From NCBI GenBank assembly GCA_002389505.1, contig DGPA01000046.1:16419-75778 (forward strand): 59,360 nucleotides of DNA, read 5' to 3'. Below are positions 7,929-18,081 of the stretch, piece by piece; position 1 is the first letter of the stretch, and every line of letters begins with the position of its first letter. Below the pieces are notes generated by a model. That model made no database searches and was not told where the DNA came from. It worked only from the letters and a program-made list of their open reading frames with translations. A program made the position numbers and the translations under genes. The stretch comes from Halieaceae bacterium UBA4452 (GTDB lineage Bacteria; Pseudomonadota; Gammaproteobacteria; Pseudomonadales; Halieaceae).

Positions 7929-9359
7929 TTACAGCGCCGCCGGCAACAGCGAGTGAGTATCAATAGTGATGAGCTCATCGGTGCGCAGCGGTGGTTTAAT
8001 TCTATTGTCAGGCATGGATTGTAGCTGGAGAGAATTATAGTAGTGGCGAATATTATCGACATAAGTGACCGCCTCGTTGCCTCGAGCGAAGCCGTAACGG
8101 GTTGTGGGGTAGCTATCTGGATTTTGGAGTTGTGGTAACTGGGCGCGCACATCTAGCCAGCGATGAGGGTCAAGTCCACTACGCTCAGTGAGGACACGTG
8201 CATCTTCCAAGTGGCCCATACCGATATTGTAGGCAGCAAGCGCCATCCAGGTGCGATCTGGATCATAGATGTCAGGCGGTAATCGGCGCTTGAGTGTTTT
8301 TAAAAAACGAGCACCGCCACGTAGGCTTTCTCGCGCATCGAGCCTATTTTTCACGCCGAGCTCTTTTGCGGTATTTTGTGTGATCATCATCATCCCGCGC
8401 ACGCCGGTGGGTGACGTAGCATTCGGCTTCCAATGGGATTCTTGGTAAGAAACAGCCGCCAGCAGACGCCAGTCGAGTTGATACTCCCGGGCGACCTCCT
8501 CAATAAGCGGTTGCCAATTAGGCAGTTCAGATCGAACCTTGCGTTGAAAAGTAAAAGAGTTGATCCGTGATGCAAAGGCAACATTACCAAAATGGCGTTC
8601 CTTGAGCGCTTCGAGCGTGCCATCTGTTAACGATTGATCGATAAAGGCGTTAAGGTCTGTTAGTAAGGTGGTCGCATCGGGTTTATTCGGTAGATACCAC
8701 ACGACATCTTCATCACCGGCCAGTTCGAGCGCAGATACTAAGCGGGGGAACAAGCGCTGCTGTAGACGAAATTCTACCGAATCAATGATCGCTAGCTCGG
8801 CTTTTCCTTCGGTGACCTGTTGCATCAGTTCGAGGGTGTCAGCTGAGCGGATTTCGCGCCATTGAAGTCCGGGTAATTGACTCTTCAATTGAGTCAGTAA
8901 TTCAACGTGGCTGCTGCTCGCGAGGGTAATTATGTCACGGTGTGCCAAGCTCTCAAGACTTCGAGGACGGGAGGCACCGCTTTTGTAAACAACGAGTGGT
9001 TTCTGCTGGAGATAGCCGTTGGTGACCAAAAATCGCGCGCTTCGTTCGGGGGTCAAAGTCAGTCCCGCGGCGGCAAGATGGCCTTCGCCATTGGCGAGCA
9101 TCGCCAAAAGGTCTTCTAAAGTGAATGCCAACTTTATACGCAATGTTAAGCCGCGAGACTGTGCATAGGCATGAACTAACTCATAGTCAAAGCCAGTCGC
9201 ATCTTCGGCGTCGAAGAAATAGGTGGTCGGGCTATTGCGGGTGAGTACGATGAGTTCGTCCCCCTGAGACAATTGGTCGAAGTTGAGCTGCCCACCGCAG
9301 GCGCCAATGCCAAGGATGAGCACAGCAGCGAAAAATCCTTTGATGAGTTGTTTAGACAT
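7929..9359 (-). CDS. mltF: Membrane-bound lytic murein transglycosylase F
   Basis: Outer-membrane lipoprotein that cleaves peptidoglycan glycan strands non-hydrolytically, leaving 1,6-anhydro ends. At 476 residues it begins with a lipoprotein signal (ILGIGA before Cys21). Next come an extracellular solute-binding-like domain (about 33-265) and a C-terminal SLT domain whose catalytic glutamate is E307 in SYQESHW, followed by SPTGVRGMMMITQNTA. This two-domain order is diagnostic of MltF. It is divergent from purL, the same pairing as in Pseudomonas from memory. Confidence 0.94.
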   Translation of the reverse strand: MSKQLIKGFFAAVLILGIGACGGQLNFDQLSQGDELIVLTRNSPTTYFFDAEDATGFDYELVHAYAQSRGLTLRIKLAFTLEDLLAMLANGEGHLAAAGLTLTPERSARFLVTNGYLQQKPLVVYKSGASRPRSLESLAHRDIITLASSSHVELLTQLKSQLPGLQWREIRSADTLELMQQVTEGKAELAIIDSVEFRLQQRLFPRLVSALELAGDEDVVWYLPNKPDATTLLTDLNAFIDQSLTDGTLEALKERHFGNVAFASRINSFTFQRKVRSELPNWQPLIEEVAREYQLDWRLLAAVSYQESHWKPNATSPTGVRGMMMITQNTAKELGVKNRLDARESLRGGARFLKTLKRRLPPDIYDPDRTWMALAAYNIGMGHLEDARVLTERSGLDPHRWLDVRAQLPQLQNPDSYPTTRYGFARGNEAVTYVDNIRHYYNSLQLQSMPDNRIKPPLRTDELITIDTHSLLPAAL

Positions 9360-9398
9360 GGCACCAGTTTACCGATTTTTCATTGCCTTGCACCGCTG

Positions 9399-9425
9399 TA
9401 GCCTTTGGGCTGTGGCAGGTATACT
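9399..9425 (+). promoter_or_regulatory. Possible purL promoter
   Basis: A good -10 box, TATACT at 9420-9425, sits 28 bases before the purL start. The -35 is poor: TAGCCT at 9399-9404 with 15-base spacing. No clear PurR-type palindrome was seen nearby. Confidence 0.3.
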
Positions 9426-9452
9426 ACGCGTTCATATTTTGGGACCCTCAGT

Positions 9453-12400
9453 ATGTTTCTTTTACCCGGCCACTCCGCTTTAAGTACTCCACGATTCCAA
9501 GCCCTGCAGGAGCAGCTATTTGCTATCAGTGAAACGCTAAAGCTGCGTCATGCTGTGTACTTTTATGCCGTTGAAGCCTCTGAGCCCGTCGACCTCGATC
9601 GTCTAGCGCGGTTGCTCACACCGGGCACAGCCGAAGTCGATTCGCAGTGGCTCATTGCCGAACCGTGTCGAATCGTCGTGCCGCGCTTAGGGACACTGTC
9701 ACCCTGGGCATCCAAGGCCACTGACATTGCGCATAATTGTGACTTTGCCACCGTTAGCCGTATCGAACGAGGTGTTCGTTATCTGATCGATGGTGTTGAT
9801 GGCTCGACCAGCGAAGCTCTTGCCCCCGTTGATGCATTGCTGCACGACCGCATGGTTGAATCAGTGCTCTCTGATTCCAGCCAACTTGACAAGTTATTTG
9901 TTAAAACACCAGCGCATAGTTTTACCGTCATCGATGTACTGTGCGGGGGTCGAACGGCGCTTGTCACAGCGAACAGCCAATTGGGGCTCGCTCTAGCCGA
10001 TGATGAAATTGATTATTTGGTCGATGCCTTCATTGCGCTGGATCGAAACCCTACCGATGTTGAGCTAATGATGTTTGCTCAGGCTAACTCTGAGCACTGC
10101 CGCCACAAGATTTTTAATGCGAGTTGGACAGTCGATGGCGATGAATGTCAGCACTCGCTCTTTAGCATGATTCGGAATACTCATGCTAAAGGTGGTGAAG
10201 GGGTTCTTTCAGCGTATTCCGATAATGCTGCGGTGGTAGAGGGGCATTGTGCTGGGCGACTGTATCCCGAGGCCAGCAACGGAGAGTACCGCTATCATCA
10301 CGAGCCTATTCACTTGTTGATGAAGGTTGAAACTCACAATCATCCCACGGCGATTGCACCGTTTGCCGGAGCGGGAACAGGATCTGGCGGCGAAATCCGA
10401 GACGAAGGTGCCGTGGGCCGTGGTTCTCGTCCAAAAGCGGGGTTGGTGGGTTTTTCGGTATCCCATTTAACGATTCCGGGGGTCGATCAACCATGGATCA
10501 TCGATTACGGGAAGCCCGACCGGATCGTATCGCCATTGAAAATTATGATCGATGGCCCCGTGGGTGCAGCCGCGTTCAATAATGAATTTGGACGCCCCAA
10601 TCTTACCGGTTACTTCCGCAGTTATGAGCAGCACACCCGTGGTGGTGTCAGGGGTTATCACAAGCCTATTATGGTGGCCGGCGGTTACGGCAATATTCGC
10701 GAGGAACATGTTGAAAAAGGCGACTTTAGGCCCGGCGCTAAACTCATTGTGTTGGGGGGGCCCGCTATGCTCATCGGTCTTGGTGGTGGCGCTGCATCAT
10801 CCATGGCAAGTGGTGACAGTGCTGAAAACCTCGACTTCGCCTCGGTACAGCGTCAAAACCCAGAAATGGAGAGGCGCTGTCAGGAGGTCATTGACCGGTG
10901 TTGGGCACTAGGAATAGAAAACCCCATCGCCTTTATTCACGATGTTGGTGCTGGCGGTCTGAGTAACGCGCTGCCGGAGCTGGTCAAAGATGGTGGTAGG
11001 GGCGGTCAGTTTGCTCTGCGCAGCATTCCTAGCGATGAGCCGGGCATGAGCCCCTTAGAAATCTGGTGTAACGAGGCGCAAGAGCGCTATGTATTGGCCG
11101 TCGAGCCCGATAATTTAGCCATATTTGCGGCTATTTGCCGGCGTGAACGTTGCCCTTATGCGTTAGTGGGCGAAGCCACTGAAGCCTCACATCTGTCACT
11201 AGCAGATAGCCATTTTGATAACCAACCCGTTGATTTACCGATGTCATTACTGTTTGGTAAACCACCAAAGATGCACCGGACTGCACAGCGAGCGCTACCG
11301 CCATCTGATGACTTCTCTCCTAACTTAGCCATTAGCGATTGTGTGCAACGAGTGTTGACGTTTCCCGCGGTGGGCAGCAAAAGCTTCTTGATTACCATTG
11401 GTGATCGGTCAGTCACTGGTATGGTGGCGCGAGATCAAATGGTGGGACCTTGGCAGGTGCCCGTTGCTGACTGCGCGGTTACCACAGTTTCGCTTGATTC
11501 CCACCTCGGTGAAGCAATGAGTATGGGTGAACGAACGCCGCTGGCGGTTCTCGACGGCCCTGCCTCCGCGCGCATTGCCATCGCTGAGGCAATTACCAAT
11601 CTGCTCGCTGCACCGGTTGCTAGGTTATCGGATATTCGCTTGTCGGCGAACTGGATGTGTGCTGCCGGCCATGATGACAACGACGCGGTGCTTTACGACA
11701 CAGTGAGAACTGTTGGCATGGAGTTTTGTCCGGCATTGGGGATTACGGTGCCGGTGGGGAAAGATTCTATGTCTATGCGTACTGCCTGGGTTGATGACGG
11801 TGAAAGTAAGGTGGTGACTTCACCGGTGTCGCTGATTGTATCTGCTTTCTCCCCTGTAAGTGACGTGCGTGACACCCTGACTCCGGAGCTCAAGCGTGAC
11901 GAAAAGACCTGTTTATTGCTGGTCGATTTAGGACGTGGACGCAATCGTCTTGGGGGCTCTGCTTTGGCTCAATGTTGGGGCAAAATAGGCAGCGAAGTTC
12001 CCGACGTAAACGCCAATGATGTTAAGGCATTGTTTGCATTCGTTACCGACTGTCGCGCGCAAGATTTGCTTCTGGCTTACCATGATCGCTCGGATGGCGG
12101 GGTTTTCGTTTCCTTGGTAGAAATGGCTTTTGCGGCACGCTGTGGTCTGGATATTGAGCTCGTCTCGGAGGGGGAGTCGGCCGTTGCAGAGCTTTTCGCC
12201 GAGGAGATTGGGATTGTTGTTCAAGTCGCCGACGATCAAATCCACAGGGTTGAGGCCCTCGCTCAGTCCCATGGTTTAAGCGAGTGCTTACGGTTAGTCG
12301 CTCGGCCAAGGCTCGATGAACGCGTCGTTGTCAACAGTCCCACCTTTGAGCTCATGGATAGTCGCCGCGACGTACTGCAGCAAATGTGGTCCCGCGTAAG

Positions 12401-13319
12401 CCACGGCATAGCGCGTTTACGTGATCATGAGAATTGTGCGGACCAAGAGTTTGCTCAAATATCGACGGTAGATGCAGGTTTGTCCGCGCACTTGACCTAT
12501 AAGTGTGATGAAGACATTGCAGCACCGATGATTGCCACGGGTAGCCGACCGCGGGTCGCCATTTTGCGAGAGCAGGGCGTCAACGGTCAGCTTGAGATGG
12601 CGGCGGCCTTTGACCGAGCAGGATTCTCAGCCGTAGATGTGCATATGAGCGATCTGCTGTCCGGCGACGTAAGCCTGTCTACGTTTCATGGCCTCGCTGC
12701 TTGCGGCGGATTTTCCTATGGCGATGTATTAGGTGCGGGGGAGGGATGGGCGAAGAGTATTTTATTCCAAGCCGCTGTTAGGGATCAATTTGCCGAGTAC
12801 TTCAATCGCTCAGATACATTCACCTTAGGAGTGTGCAACGGCTGCCAAATGTTGTCAGCGCTGCAAGCACTCATTCCAGGTGGCGAGTGCTGGCCACGCT
12901 TTGCGCGCAATACGTCAGAGCAGTATGAGGCGCGGTTATCACTGGTGCGTATTGAGCCCAGCTCCTCCATTATGATGGCCGGTATGACGGGCTCCCATTT
13001 ACCCATTGTCGTGGCCCATGGCGAAGGTCGAGCTCAATTCGCCTCAGAGTCTGCCCTAGACACGGCCGACCAGTCGGGAACCATTGCTTTGCGTTATGTA
13101 GATAATGCGCTGCGCATCGCCGAGGCATATCCAGCGAATCCTAATGGTTCTCCTCGAGGTATTGCAGGTTTATGCAGTGATGATGGGCGAGTAACGATTA
13201 TGATGCCGCACCCAGAGCGGGTATTCAGAGCCTCCCAGCTGTCATGGGCGCCTGCTGATTGGCAAGAGGATTCGGGGTGGATGCGCTTATTTCGAAACGC
13301 ACGGGTGTGGTTGGCGTGA
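9453..13319 (+). CDS. purL: Phosphoribosylformylglycinamidine synthase PurL (large form)
   Basis: Fourth step of purine biosynthesis: converts FGAR, glutamine and ATP to FGAM. The single 1288-residue chain matches the large gammaproteobacterial form. It has an N-terminal PurS-like part, a linker with ANSEHCRHKIFNA, two ATP-binding halves (for example ETHNHPTAIAPFAGAGTGSGG and VPVGKDSMSM), and a C-terminal glutamine amidotransferase with nucleophile VCNGCQM and PHPERV. The ATG at 9453 (MFLLPGHSALS) fits the family; the frame is open from 9405, but those 16 residues cover the likely promoter. It stands alone, divergent from mltF, with secD 141 bases downstream. Confidence 0.97.
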   Translation: MFLLPGHSALSTPRFQALQEQLFAISETLKLRHAVYFYAVEASEPVDLDRLARLLTPGTAEVDSQWLIAEPCRIVVPRLGTLSPWASKATDIAHNCDFATVSRIERGVRYLIDGVDGSTSEALAPVDALLHDRMVESVLSDSSQLDKLFVKTPAHSFTVIDVLCGGRTALVTANSQLGLALADDEIDYLVDAFIALDRNPTDVELMMFAQANSEHCRHKIFNASWTVDGDECQHSLFSMIRNTHAKGGEGVLSAYSDNAAVVEGHCAGRLYPEASNGEYRYHHEPIHLLMKVETHNHPTAIAPFAGAGTGSGGEIRDEGAVGRGSRPKAGLVGFSVSHLTIPGVDQPWIIDYGKPDRIVSPLKIMIDGPVGAAAFNNEFGRPNLTGYFRSYEQHTRGGVRGYHKPIMVAGGYGNIREEHVEKGDFRPGAKLIVLGGPAMLIGLGGGAASSMASGDSAENLDFASVQRQNPEMERRCQEVIDRCWALGIENPIAFIHDVGAGGLSNALPELVKDGGRGGQFALRSIPSDEPGMSPLEIWCNEAQERYVLAVEPDNLAIFAAICRRERCPYALVGEATEASHLSLADSHFDNQPVDLPMSLLFGKPPKMHRTAQRALPPSDDFSPNLAISDCVQRVLTFPAVGSKSFLITIGDRSVTGMVARDQMVGPWQVPVADCAVTTVSLDSHLGEAMSMGERTPLAVLDGPASARIAIAEAITNLLAAPVARLSDIRLSANWMCAAGHDDNDAVLYDTVRTVGMEFCPALGITVPVGKDSMSMRTAWVDDGESKVVTSPVSLIVSAFSPVSDVRDTLTPELKRDEKTCLLLVDLGRGRNRLGGSALAQCWGKIGSEVPDVNANDVKALFAFVTDCRAQDLLLAYHDRSDGGVFVSLVEMAFAARCGLDIELVSEGESAVAELFAEEIGIVVQVADDQIHRVEALAQSHGLSECLRLVARPRLDERVVVNSPTFELMDSRRDVLQQMWSRVSHGIARLRDHENCADQEFAQISTVDAGLSAHLTYKCDEDIAAPMIATGSRPRVAILREQGVNGQLEMAAAFDRAGFSAVDVHMSDLLSGDVSLSTFHGLAACGGFSYGDVLGAGEGWAKSILFQAAVRDQFAEYFNRSDTFTLGVCNGCQMLSALQALIPGGECWPRFARNTSEQYEARLSLVRIEPSSSIMMAGMTGSHLPIVVAHGEGRAQFASESALDTADQSGTIALRYVDNALRIAEAYPANPNGSPRGIAGLCSDDGRVTIMMPHPERVFRASQLSWAPADWQEDSGWMRLFRNARVWLA

Positions 13320-13460
13320 CGGAAGTGCCCTACCGATGGCTCCATAACGCTGACAGGGCTGTTAAAGCGGTCCGGCAGCGGCTAAACTCCGCGCCGACCT
13401 AATTATTCACGCCCCAAGCTGCATTGTCGGTGTTGAGGGCCCTTAAACGACGAGTAACCA

Positions 13461-15359
13461 ATGCTCAATCGCTATTCCGTGTCGAAAAATTTATTCATCC
13501 TTGCAGCTGTGGTATTTGGTTGCTATTACGCGATGCCTAACCTTTATGCGCCTGATCCAGCCCTACAAATTGGTGGTGTATCAGGATCACAGTCCATATC
13601 AGAGATCATGTTAACCCAGGCGGAGGAGGCTTTAGAGGCTAGCGGCATCGATTTTTTTGGCCAAGAGGTGCAGGACGGTGGAAAGACGGCACTGCTTCGA
13701 CTGACAGATCGTGATACTCAGTTAAAAGCGCAGTCGATCGTTAGTCGGGCACTGGGTGATGATTTCATTGTTGCCCTGAATTTAGCCCCGACTACTCCTG
13801 AGTGGCTGCTCAAAGGTCGAGCGCAGCCTATGAAATTGGGTCTTGATTTGTCCGGTGGCGTTCATTTTAAGTTGGAAGTTGATACCGTTGCCGCTACCGA
13901 TAAACGTATGGAGATGTACGAATCTGGCATAAAACGAGGACTTCGTGAGCAACGGATTCGGGGCATGGTAGCTGTCGATGGCCGCCGCATTGCTCTGCGG
14001 TTCAGAGATGAGCAATCTCGCGAGGCGGCGCGTCAAGTGGTCTTTGACACCTATCCTGAGCTAATTCTGGACAGGGTAGATGAGCAAGATAGCTGGCAGC
14101 TCTATGCGCAGGTGACTGAGGCCACTATCGCTGAGCTGGTCGATTATGCGGTGTCACAAAACCTGACCACCATCCGTAATCGTGTAAACGAATTGGGTGT
14201 TTCTGAGCCCTTAGTACAGCGACAAGGCTCAAACCGCATTGTCGTAGAGTTGCCCGGTATTCAAGATACGGCTGAAGCCAAACGCATTCTGGGTAAGGTA
14301 GCGAATCTTGAATTTAGATTGGTAGCGCAGACCAATGCGCCTGTGACTGAGCGGCAACGTTACCAATATCGCAGCGATGATCGGGCCAGCATGACTGAAT
14401 GGCTGGAACGAGATATCATCATTAGCGGTGAGCGAGTATCTGGGGCCAATGCAGGCTTTGATCAAAACGGTCAGCCCAATGTCTCTATAAGTCTCGATAG
14501 TGAGGGTGGAATGCTCATGTCGAGGGCGACTCGCGACAACATCAAGCGACGTATGGGGGTGTTGTTCATCGAGCGTAAATACCGAACCCGGTATGCGCTT
14601 GATGAGCAGGGAAAAGAGGTCGCTGTGCGAGTACCTTACGATGAGAAAAAATTACTCACCGCGCCCGTCATTCAATCGGCGCTAGGCGCACAATTTCAGA
14701 TAACCGGGCTTGATAGTCCCGGGGAATCCTCTGAATTAGCTCTCATGCTGCGCGCCGGTGCTCTGGCTGCCCCCATAACGTTTGTCGAAGAGCGAACGGT
14801 GGGTCCTTCCCTAGGCGCTGAAAATATCGCCCTAGGCGTGAAGTCTGTTCAAATCGGCCTGTCGTTAGTCGTGCTGTTTATGATGGTGTACTACCGAGTG
14901 TTTGGTGTCGCTGCTGTGGTGGCGCTATCGGTTAACCTAGTATTACTGATGGCTTTCATGTCCTTGCTAGGCGCGACGCTGACGCTTCCCGGCATTGCTG
15001 GCATTGTATTAACCGTGGGCATGGCCGTCGATGCTAACGTTCTGATCTTCGCGCGCATACGCGAAGAATTAGCCAATCGTATGGCACCACAAATGGCCAT
15101 TCATGCGGGCTTTGAACGGGCGGTAGCGACGATTCTCGATGCGAATATTACAACACTGATTGTCGCGGTTATCCTCTATGCCGTTGGAACTGGGCCGATT
15201 AAGGGTTTTGCGGTGACCTTATCGCTGGGTATTTTGACGTCAATGTTTACCGCCATTTTAGGGACACGAGCGCTGATTAATTTGATTTATGGTGGTCGCC
15301 GCGTCGATACATTGTCAATTGGCACGTTGCCCAAGCGCATTGATGGGGGGAACGCATGA
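13461..15359 (+). CDS. secD: Protein translocase subunit SecD
   Basis: Inner-membrane RND-family subunit that uses the proton gradient to pull preproteins across after SecA. Length is 632 residues. There is one N-terminal helix, then a large periplasmic region beginning after LGLDLSGGVHFKLEV (about 127), and a C-terminal five-helix bundle including GIAGIVLTVGMAVDANVLIF, the conserved proton-path helix. The stop overlaps the secF start (ATGA). The usual upstream neighbours yajC, tgt and queA are absent; purL is there instead. Confidence 0.96.
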   Translation: MLNRYSVSKNLFILAAVVFGCYYAMPNLYAPDPALQIGGVSGSQSISEIMLTQAEEALEASGIDFFGQEVQDGGKTALLRLTDRDTQLKAQSIVSRALGDDFIVALNLAPTTPEWLLKGRAQPMKLGLDLSGGVHFKLEVDTVAATDKRMEMYESGIKRGLREQRIRGMVAVDGRRIALRFRDEQSREAARQVVFDTYPELILDRVDEQDSWQLYAQVTEATIAELVDYAVSQNLTTIRNRVNELGVSEPLVQRQGSNRIVVELPGIQDTAEAKRILGKVANLEFRLVAQTNAPVTERQRYQYRSDDRASMTEWLERDIIISGERVSGANAGFDQNGQPNVSISLDSEGGMLMSRATRDNIKRRMGVLFIERKYRTRYALDEQGKEVAVRVPYDEKKLLTAPVIQSALGAQFQITGLDSPGESSELALMLRAGALAAPITFVEERTVGPSLGAENIALGVKSVQIGLSLVVLFMMVYYRVFGVAAVVALSVNLVLLMAFMSLLGATLTLPGIAGIVLTVGMAVDANVLIFARIREELANRMAPQMAIHAGFERAVATILDANITTLIVAVILYAVGTGPIKGFAVTLSLGILTSMFTAILGTRALINLIYGGRRVDTLSIGTLPKRIDGGNA

Positions 15360-16270
15360 CTATTCTACCATTCATGAAGTGGCGTTTTGTTGCTGCGGCT
15401 ATCTCGATATTGGCGGTTGCCATCGCTGTGGGATCGCTGTCAGTTCAGCAACTGAATTGGGGCTTGGATTTTACCGGAGGTACTCTGGTAGAGGTAGAGT
15501 ACGCTGAAAGTGCTGATTTGAACGCTATTCGAGGTACCTTGGATAGCAATGGTTATCAAGGAGCCATAGTAGTCAGCTTTGGTACCGACCGAGATGTTTT
15601 GGTGAGATTACCCCAGGGTTTCAGCGACGACGAAGGCGTTGCTATGGTCGAGCTATTGCGCAACGCCGCCTCGGTTGATGTGGCGCTGCGGCGCGTAGAG
15701 TTTGTCGGTCCCCAGGTTGGCGACGAATTGCGTGAGCAGGGAGGCTTGGCGATGCTTCTCGCGCTGGGGTTGGTCATGCTCTACGTTGGCTTTCGGTTTC
15801 AATTTAAATTTGCCGTTGGCGCGGTGGTCGCGTTGGTGCACGATGTGTTGCTCGTGCTGGGCTTTTTTTCATTGGCGGGTATTGAGTTTGATTTAACCGT
15901 GTTAGCCGCGTTACTGGCCGTGATCGGCTATTCGCTCAACGATACGATTGTTGTTGCTGACCGCATTCGAGAGAATTTCAGAAAATTACGGCGAATTTCA
16001 GCCGTTGATGTGATTAATGTCTCATTGACTGAGACTTTGGGTCGCACCGTGGTAACGTCATTAACCACGCTACTAGTCCTCTCGGCCCTGGCATTATTTG
16101 GTGGTGAGATGATTCATGGATTCGCCGTAGCATTACTTCTCGGGGTCGCTATTGGTACCTACTCGTCTATGTATGTGTCGGCTACCACTTTAGTGGCTAT
16201 GGGGGTTTCAAAAGACGATGTCGCCATTCCGATTAAAGAAGGCCTCGAGTCTGATGAGGCTCAGCCTTGA
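15356..16270 (+). CDS. secF: Protein translocase subunit SecF
   Basis: Partner of SecD in the SecDF complex. At 304 residues it has one N-terminal helix, the periplasmic signature GLDFTGGTLVEVEY, then five C-terminal helices with AVIGYSLNDTIVVADRIREN, which carries the conserved D and R of SecF. Its ATG overlaps the secD stop by four bases, so the two are made together. It ends 18 bases from the convergent suhB stop. Confidence 0.96.
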   Translation: MTILPFMKWRFVAAAISILAVAIAVGSLSVQQLNWGLDFTGGTLVEVEYAESADLNAIRGTLDSNGYQGAIVVSFGTDRDVLVRLPQGFSDDEGVAMVELLRNAASVDVALRRVEFVGPQVGDELREQGGLAMLLALGLVMLYVGFRFQFKFAVGAVVALVHDVLLVLGFFSLAGIEFDLTVLAALLAVIGYSLNDTIVVADRIRENFRKLRRISAVDVINVSLTETLGRTVVTSLTTLLVLSALALFGGEMIHGFAVALLLGVAIGTYSSMYVSATTLVAMGVSKDDVAIPIKEGLESDEAQP

Positions 16271-16288
16271 TCTATCGAACATGAAGCG

Positions 16289-17083
16289 TCAAGCGAGCTT
16301 TGGCCCCACGATTTGCAGCACTTGCTTGAAAATTTTTGGTGTCCCGCAAACAATATTGCCGGTGGTTAAGTAGTCCTCTGAACCGTTGAAATCGGCAATT
16401 AACCCGCCAGCCTCTTTGATCAGTAAGGCACCTGCTGCAATATCCCAGGGCTTGAGTCCAATCTCCCAGAACGCATCGAGACGACCAGCAGCTACGTACG
16501 CGAGATCCAGTGCTGCAGCCCCACCTCGGCGAATACCCATGGTCTGTCCGGCGAGTGAACTCATGGTCTCTGCATAGGCGGGGAGTTTATCTTGCTCGTG
16601 ACCAAGAAAAGGAATGCCTGTTCCAAGTAAGGATTCGCGTAATTCAGTCGCTTTGGTTACCCGCATGCGGTGTCCGTTGACTTGAGCGCCGCGACCTCTG
16701 GAGGCTATAAACTCCTCTCGACGAACGGGATCGACGATTACTGCGTGTTCTAACCTACCGTCCTTCATACAGGCCAGTGAGACGCAATAATGCGGAATGC
16801 CACGCATAAAGTTTGTGGTGCCATCAAGCGGGTCGATAAACCACGTGAACTCTGCCGTTGTACTTCCGGTTAAGCCACTTTCCTCGCAGTGAAAAGCGTG
16901 GTCCGGAAAGGCTTTTTGCAGGTGATAGAGAATTTCTTGTTCTGATGCTATGTCGACCTCAGTAACGAAATCAGCGGCTCCTTTGGCTTGTGGTCCGATA
17001 CGATCTAATTCATCTGAGGCGCGAACGATCAAATCCCCAGCCTTTCGAGCGGCGCGCAGGGCGATAGTGGTCATGGGCTCCAT
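16289..17083 (-). CDS. suhB: Inositol-1-monophosphatase family protein SuhB
   Basis: Magnesium-dependent phosphatase; in E. coli SuhB also joins the rRNA antitermination complex. Length is 264 residues. Metal-binding motifs are CEESG (66-70), DPLDGTTN (84-91) and WDIAAGALLIKEAGG near 215. The start is ATG at 17083, with a second ATG three codons in. It is divergent from trmJ, which keeps the secF-suhB-trmJ neighbourhood known from Pseudomonas. Confidence 0.94.
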   Translation of the reverse strand: MEPMTTIALRAARKAGDLIVRASDELDRIGPQAKGAADFVTEVDIASEQEILYHLQKAFPDHAFHCEESGLTGSTTAEFTWFIDPLDGTTNFMRGIPHYCVSLACMKDGRLEHAVIVDPVRREEFIASRGRGAQVNGHRMRVTKATELRESLLGTGIPFLGHEQDKLPAYAETMSSLAGQTMGIRRGGAAALDLAYVAAGRLDAFWEIGLKPWDIAAGALLIKEAGGLIADFNGSEDYLTTGNIVCGTPKIFKQVLQIVGPKLA

Positions 17084-17237
17084 CGATGTATCCTCAATTG
17101 GGCTTAGTAGCGCGGACGCACATCACTGGAATTGCACCTTGTGGTTCCAATGACGGCGCGCATCATAGCAGGGAACAGCAGATCACATAACAGGGTTTTG
17201 TTACACTCAGTCTCTTTTGTTTTCGACAGGTTGTCTA

Positions 17238-17984
17238 ATGCTCTCCGATACCATCCGCGTGGTTCTCGTCCACACCACTCACGCCGGTAATATAGGCGGG
17301 GTTGCAAGGGCCATGAAAAATATGGGTTTGACTCGACTGACGTTGGTGAAGCCCCAAGGTCATCCATCCCCAGAGGCTCAGTGGCGGGCAGCCTCTGCCC
17401 TTGATGTCTTAGCACATGCGCAAGTGGTAGATACCGTCGAGGCCGCGATTACTGATGCACAGTTTGTCGTCGGTGCCAGTGCCAGAGAGCGACGCATTCC
17501 TTGGCCCGTCCAGGATGCGCGTCATTGCGGCAAGCGGATAGTGAGCCATGCCAACGCAGGGGAGCAAGTGGCCATCTTGTTTGGTCGAGAAGATCGAGGT
17601 CTGCTCAACGAGGAACTTCAGCTGTGCAACCTCCACTGTCATATCCCCAGCCATGAGTCTTATCCCTCGCTTAACCTCGCGATGGCTGTACAGATTGTTG
17701 CGTATGAGGTGCGGATGGCTCTATTGGGTGATAGCTTGCCGGTGGAGCAAGATGCCAACTGGGATACACCCTTCGCCAAGAACGTCGACATGCTGCGCTT
17801 TTATGATCACCTTGAGCAAACCTTGATAGATATTGAGTTTCTTGACCCCGAGGCACCGCGTCAGTTGATGCGGAGGTTACGCCGATTATTTAATCGGGTC
17901 CGTCTTGACGAAATGGAGCTCAATATATTGCGTGGGGTATTATCCGAGATGCAAAAACGGTTAACAGAAAAGCTTCGAAAGTGA
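17238..17984 (+). CDS. trmJ: tRNA (cytidine/uridine-32-2'-O)-methyltransferase TrmJ
   Basis: SPOUT methyltransferase that modifies ribose 32 of several tRNAs. The ATG at 17238 (MLSDTIRVVLVHTTHAGNIG) gives 248 residues; an earlier in-frame start at 17217 is less natural. SPOUT motifs 2 and 3 are LFGREDRGLLNEEL and SLNLAMAVQIVAYE, and the C-terminal extension with RRLRRLFNRVRLDEMELNIL is specific to TrmJ. In many gammaproteobacteria cysE and iscR come next. Here an amidohydrolase gene follows instead. Confidence 0.94.
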   Translation: MLSDTIRVVLVHTTHAGNIGGVARAMKNMGLTRLTLVKPQGHPSPEAQWRAASALDVLAHAQVVDTVEAAITDAQFVVGASARERRIPWPVQDARHCGKRIVSHANAGEQVAILFGREDRGLLNEELQLCNLHCHIPSHESYPSLNLAMAVQIVAYEVRMALLGDSLPVEQDANWDTPFAKNVDMLRFYDHLEQTLIDIEFLDPEAPRQLMRRLRRLFNRVRLDEMELNILRGVLSEMQKRLTEKLRK

Positions 17985-18081
17985 GTTATCCTACCGTTTT
18001 ATTGGAACTAATCTTGCCAAGAGCAAATTTTGATCCAATGTCCCAATCCCGGCACAATGACGAGATAAAGCAGGTCTCAAA

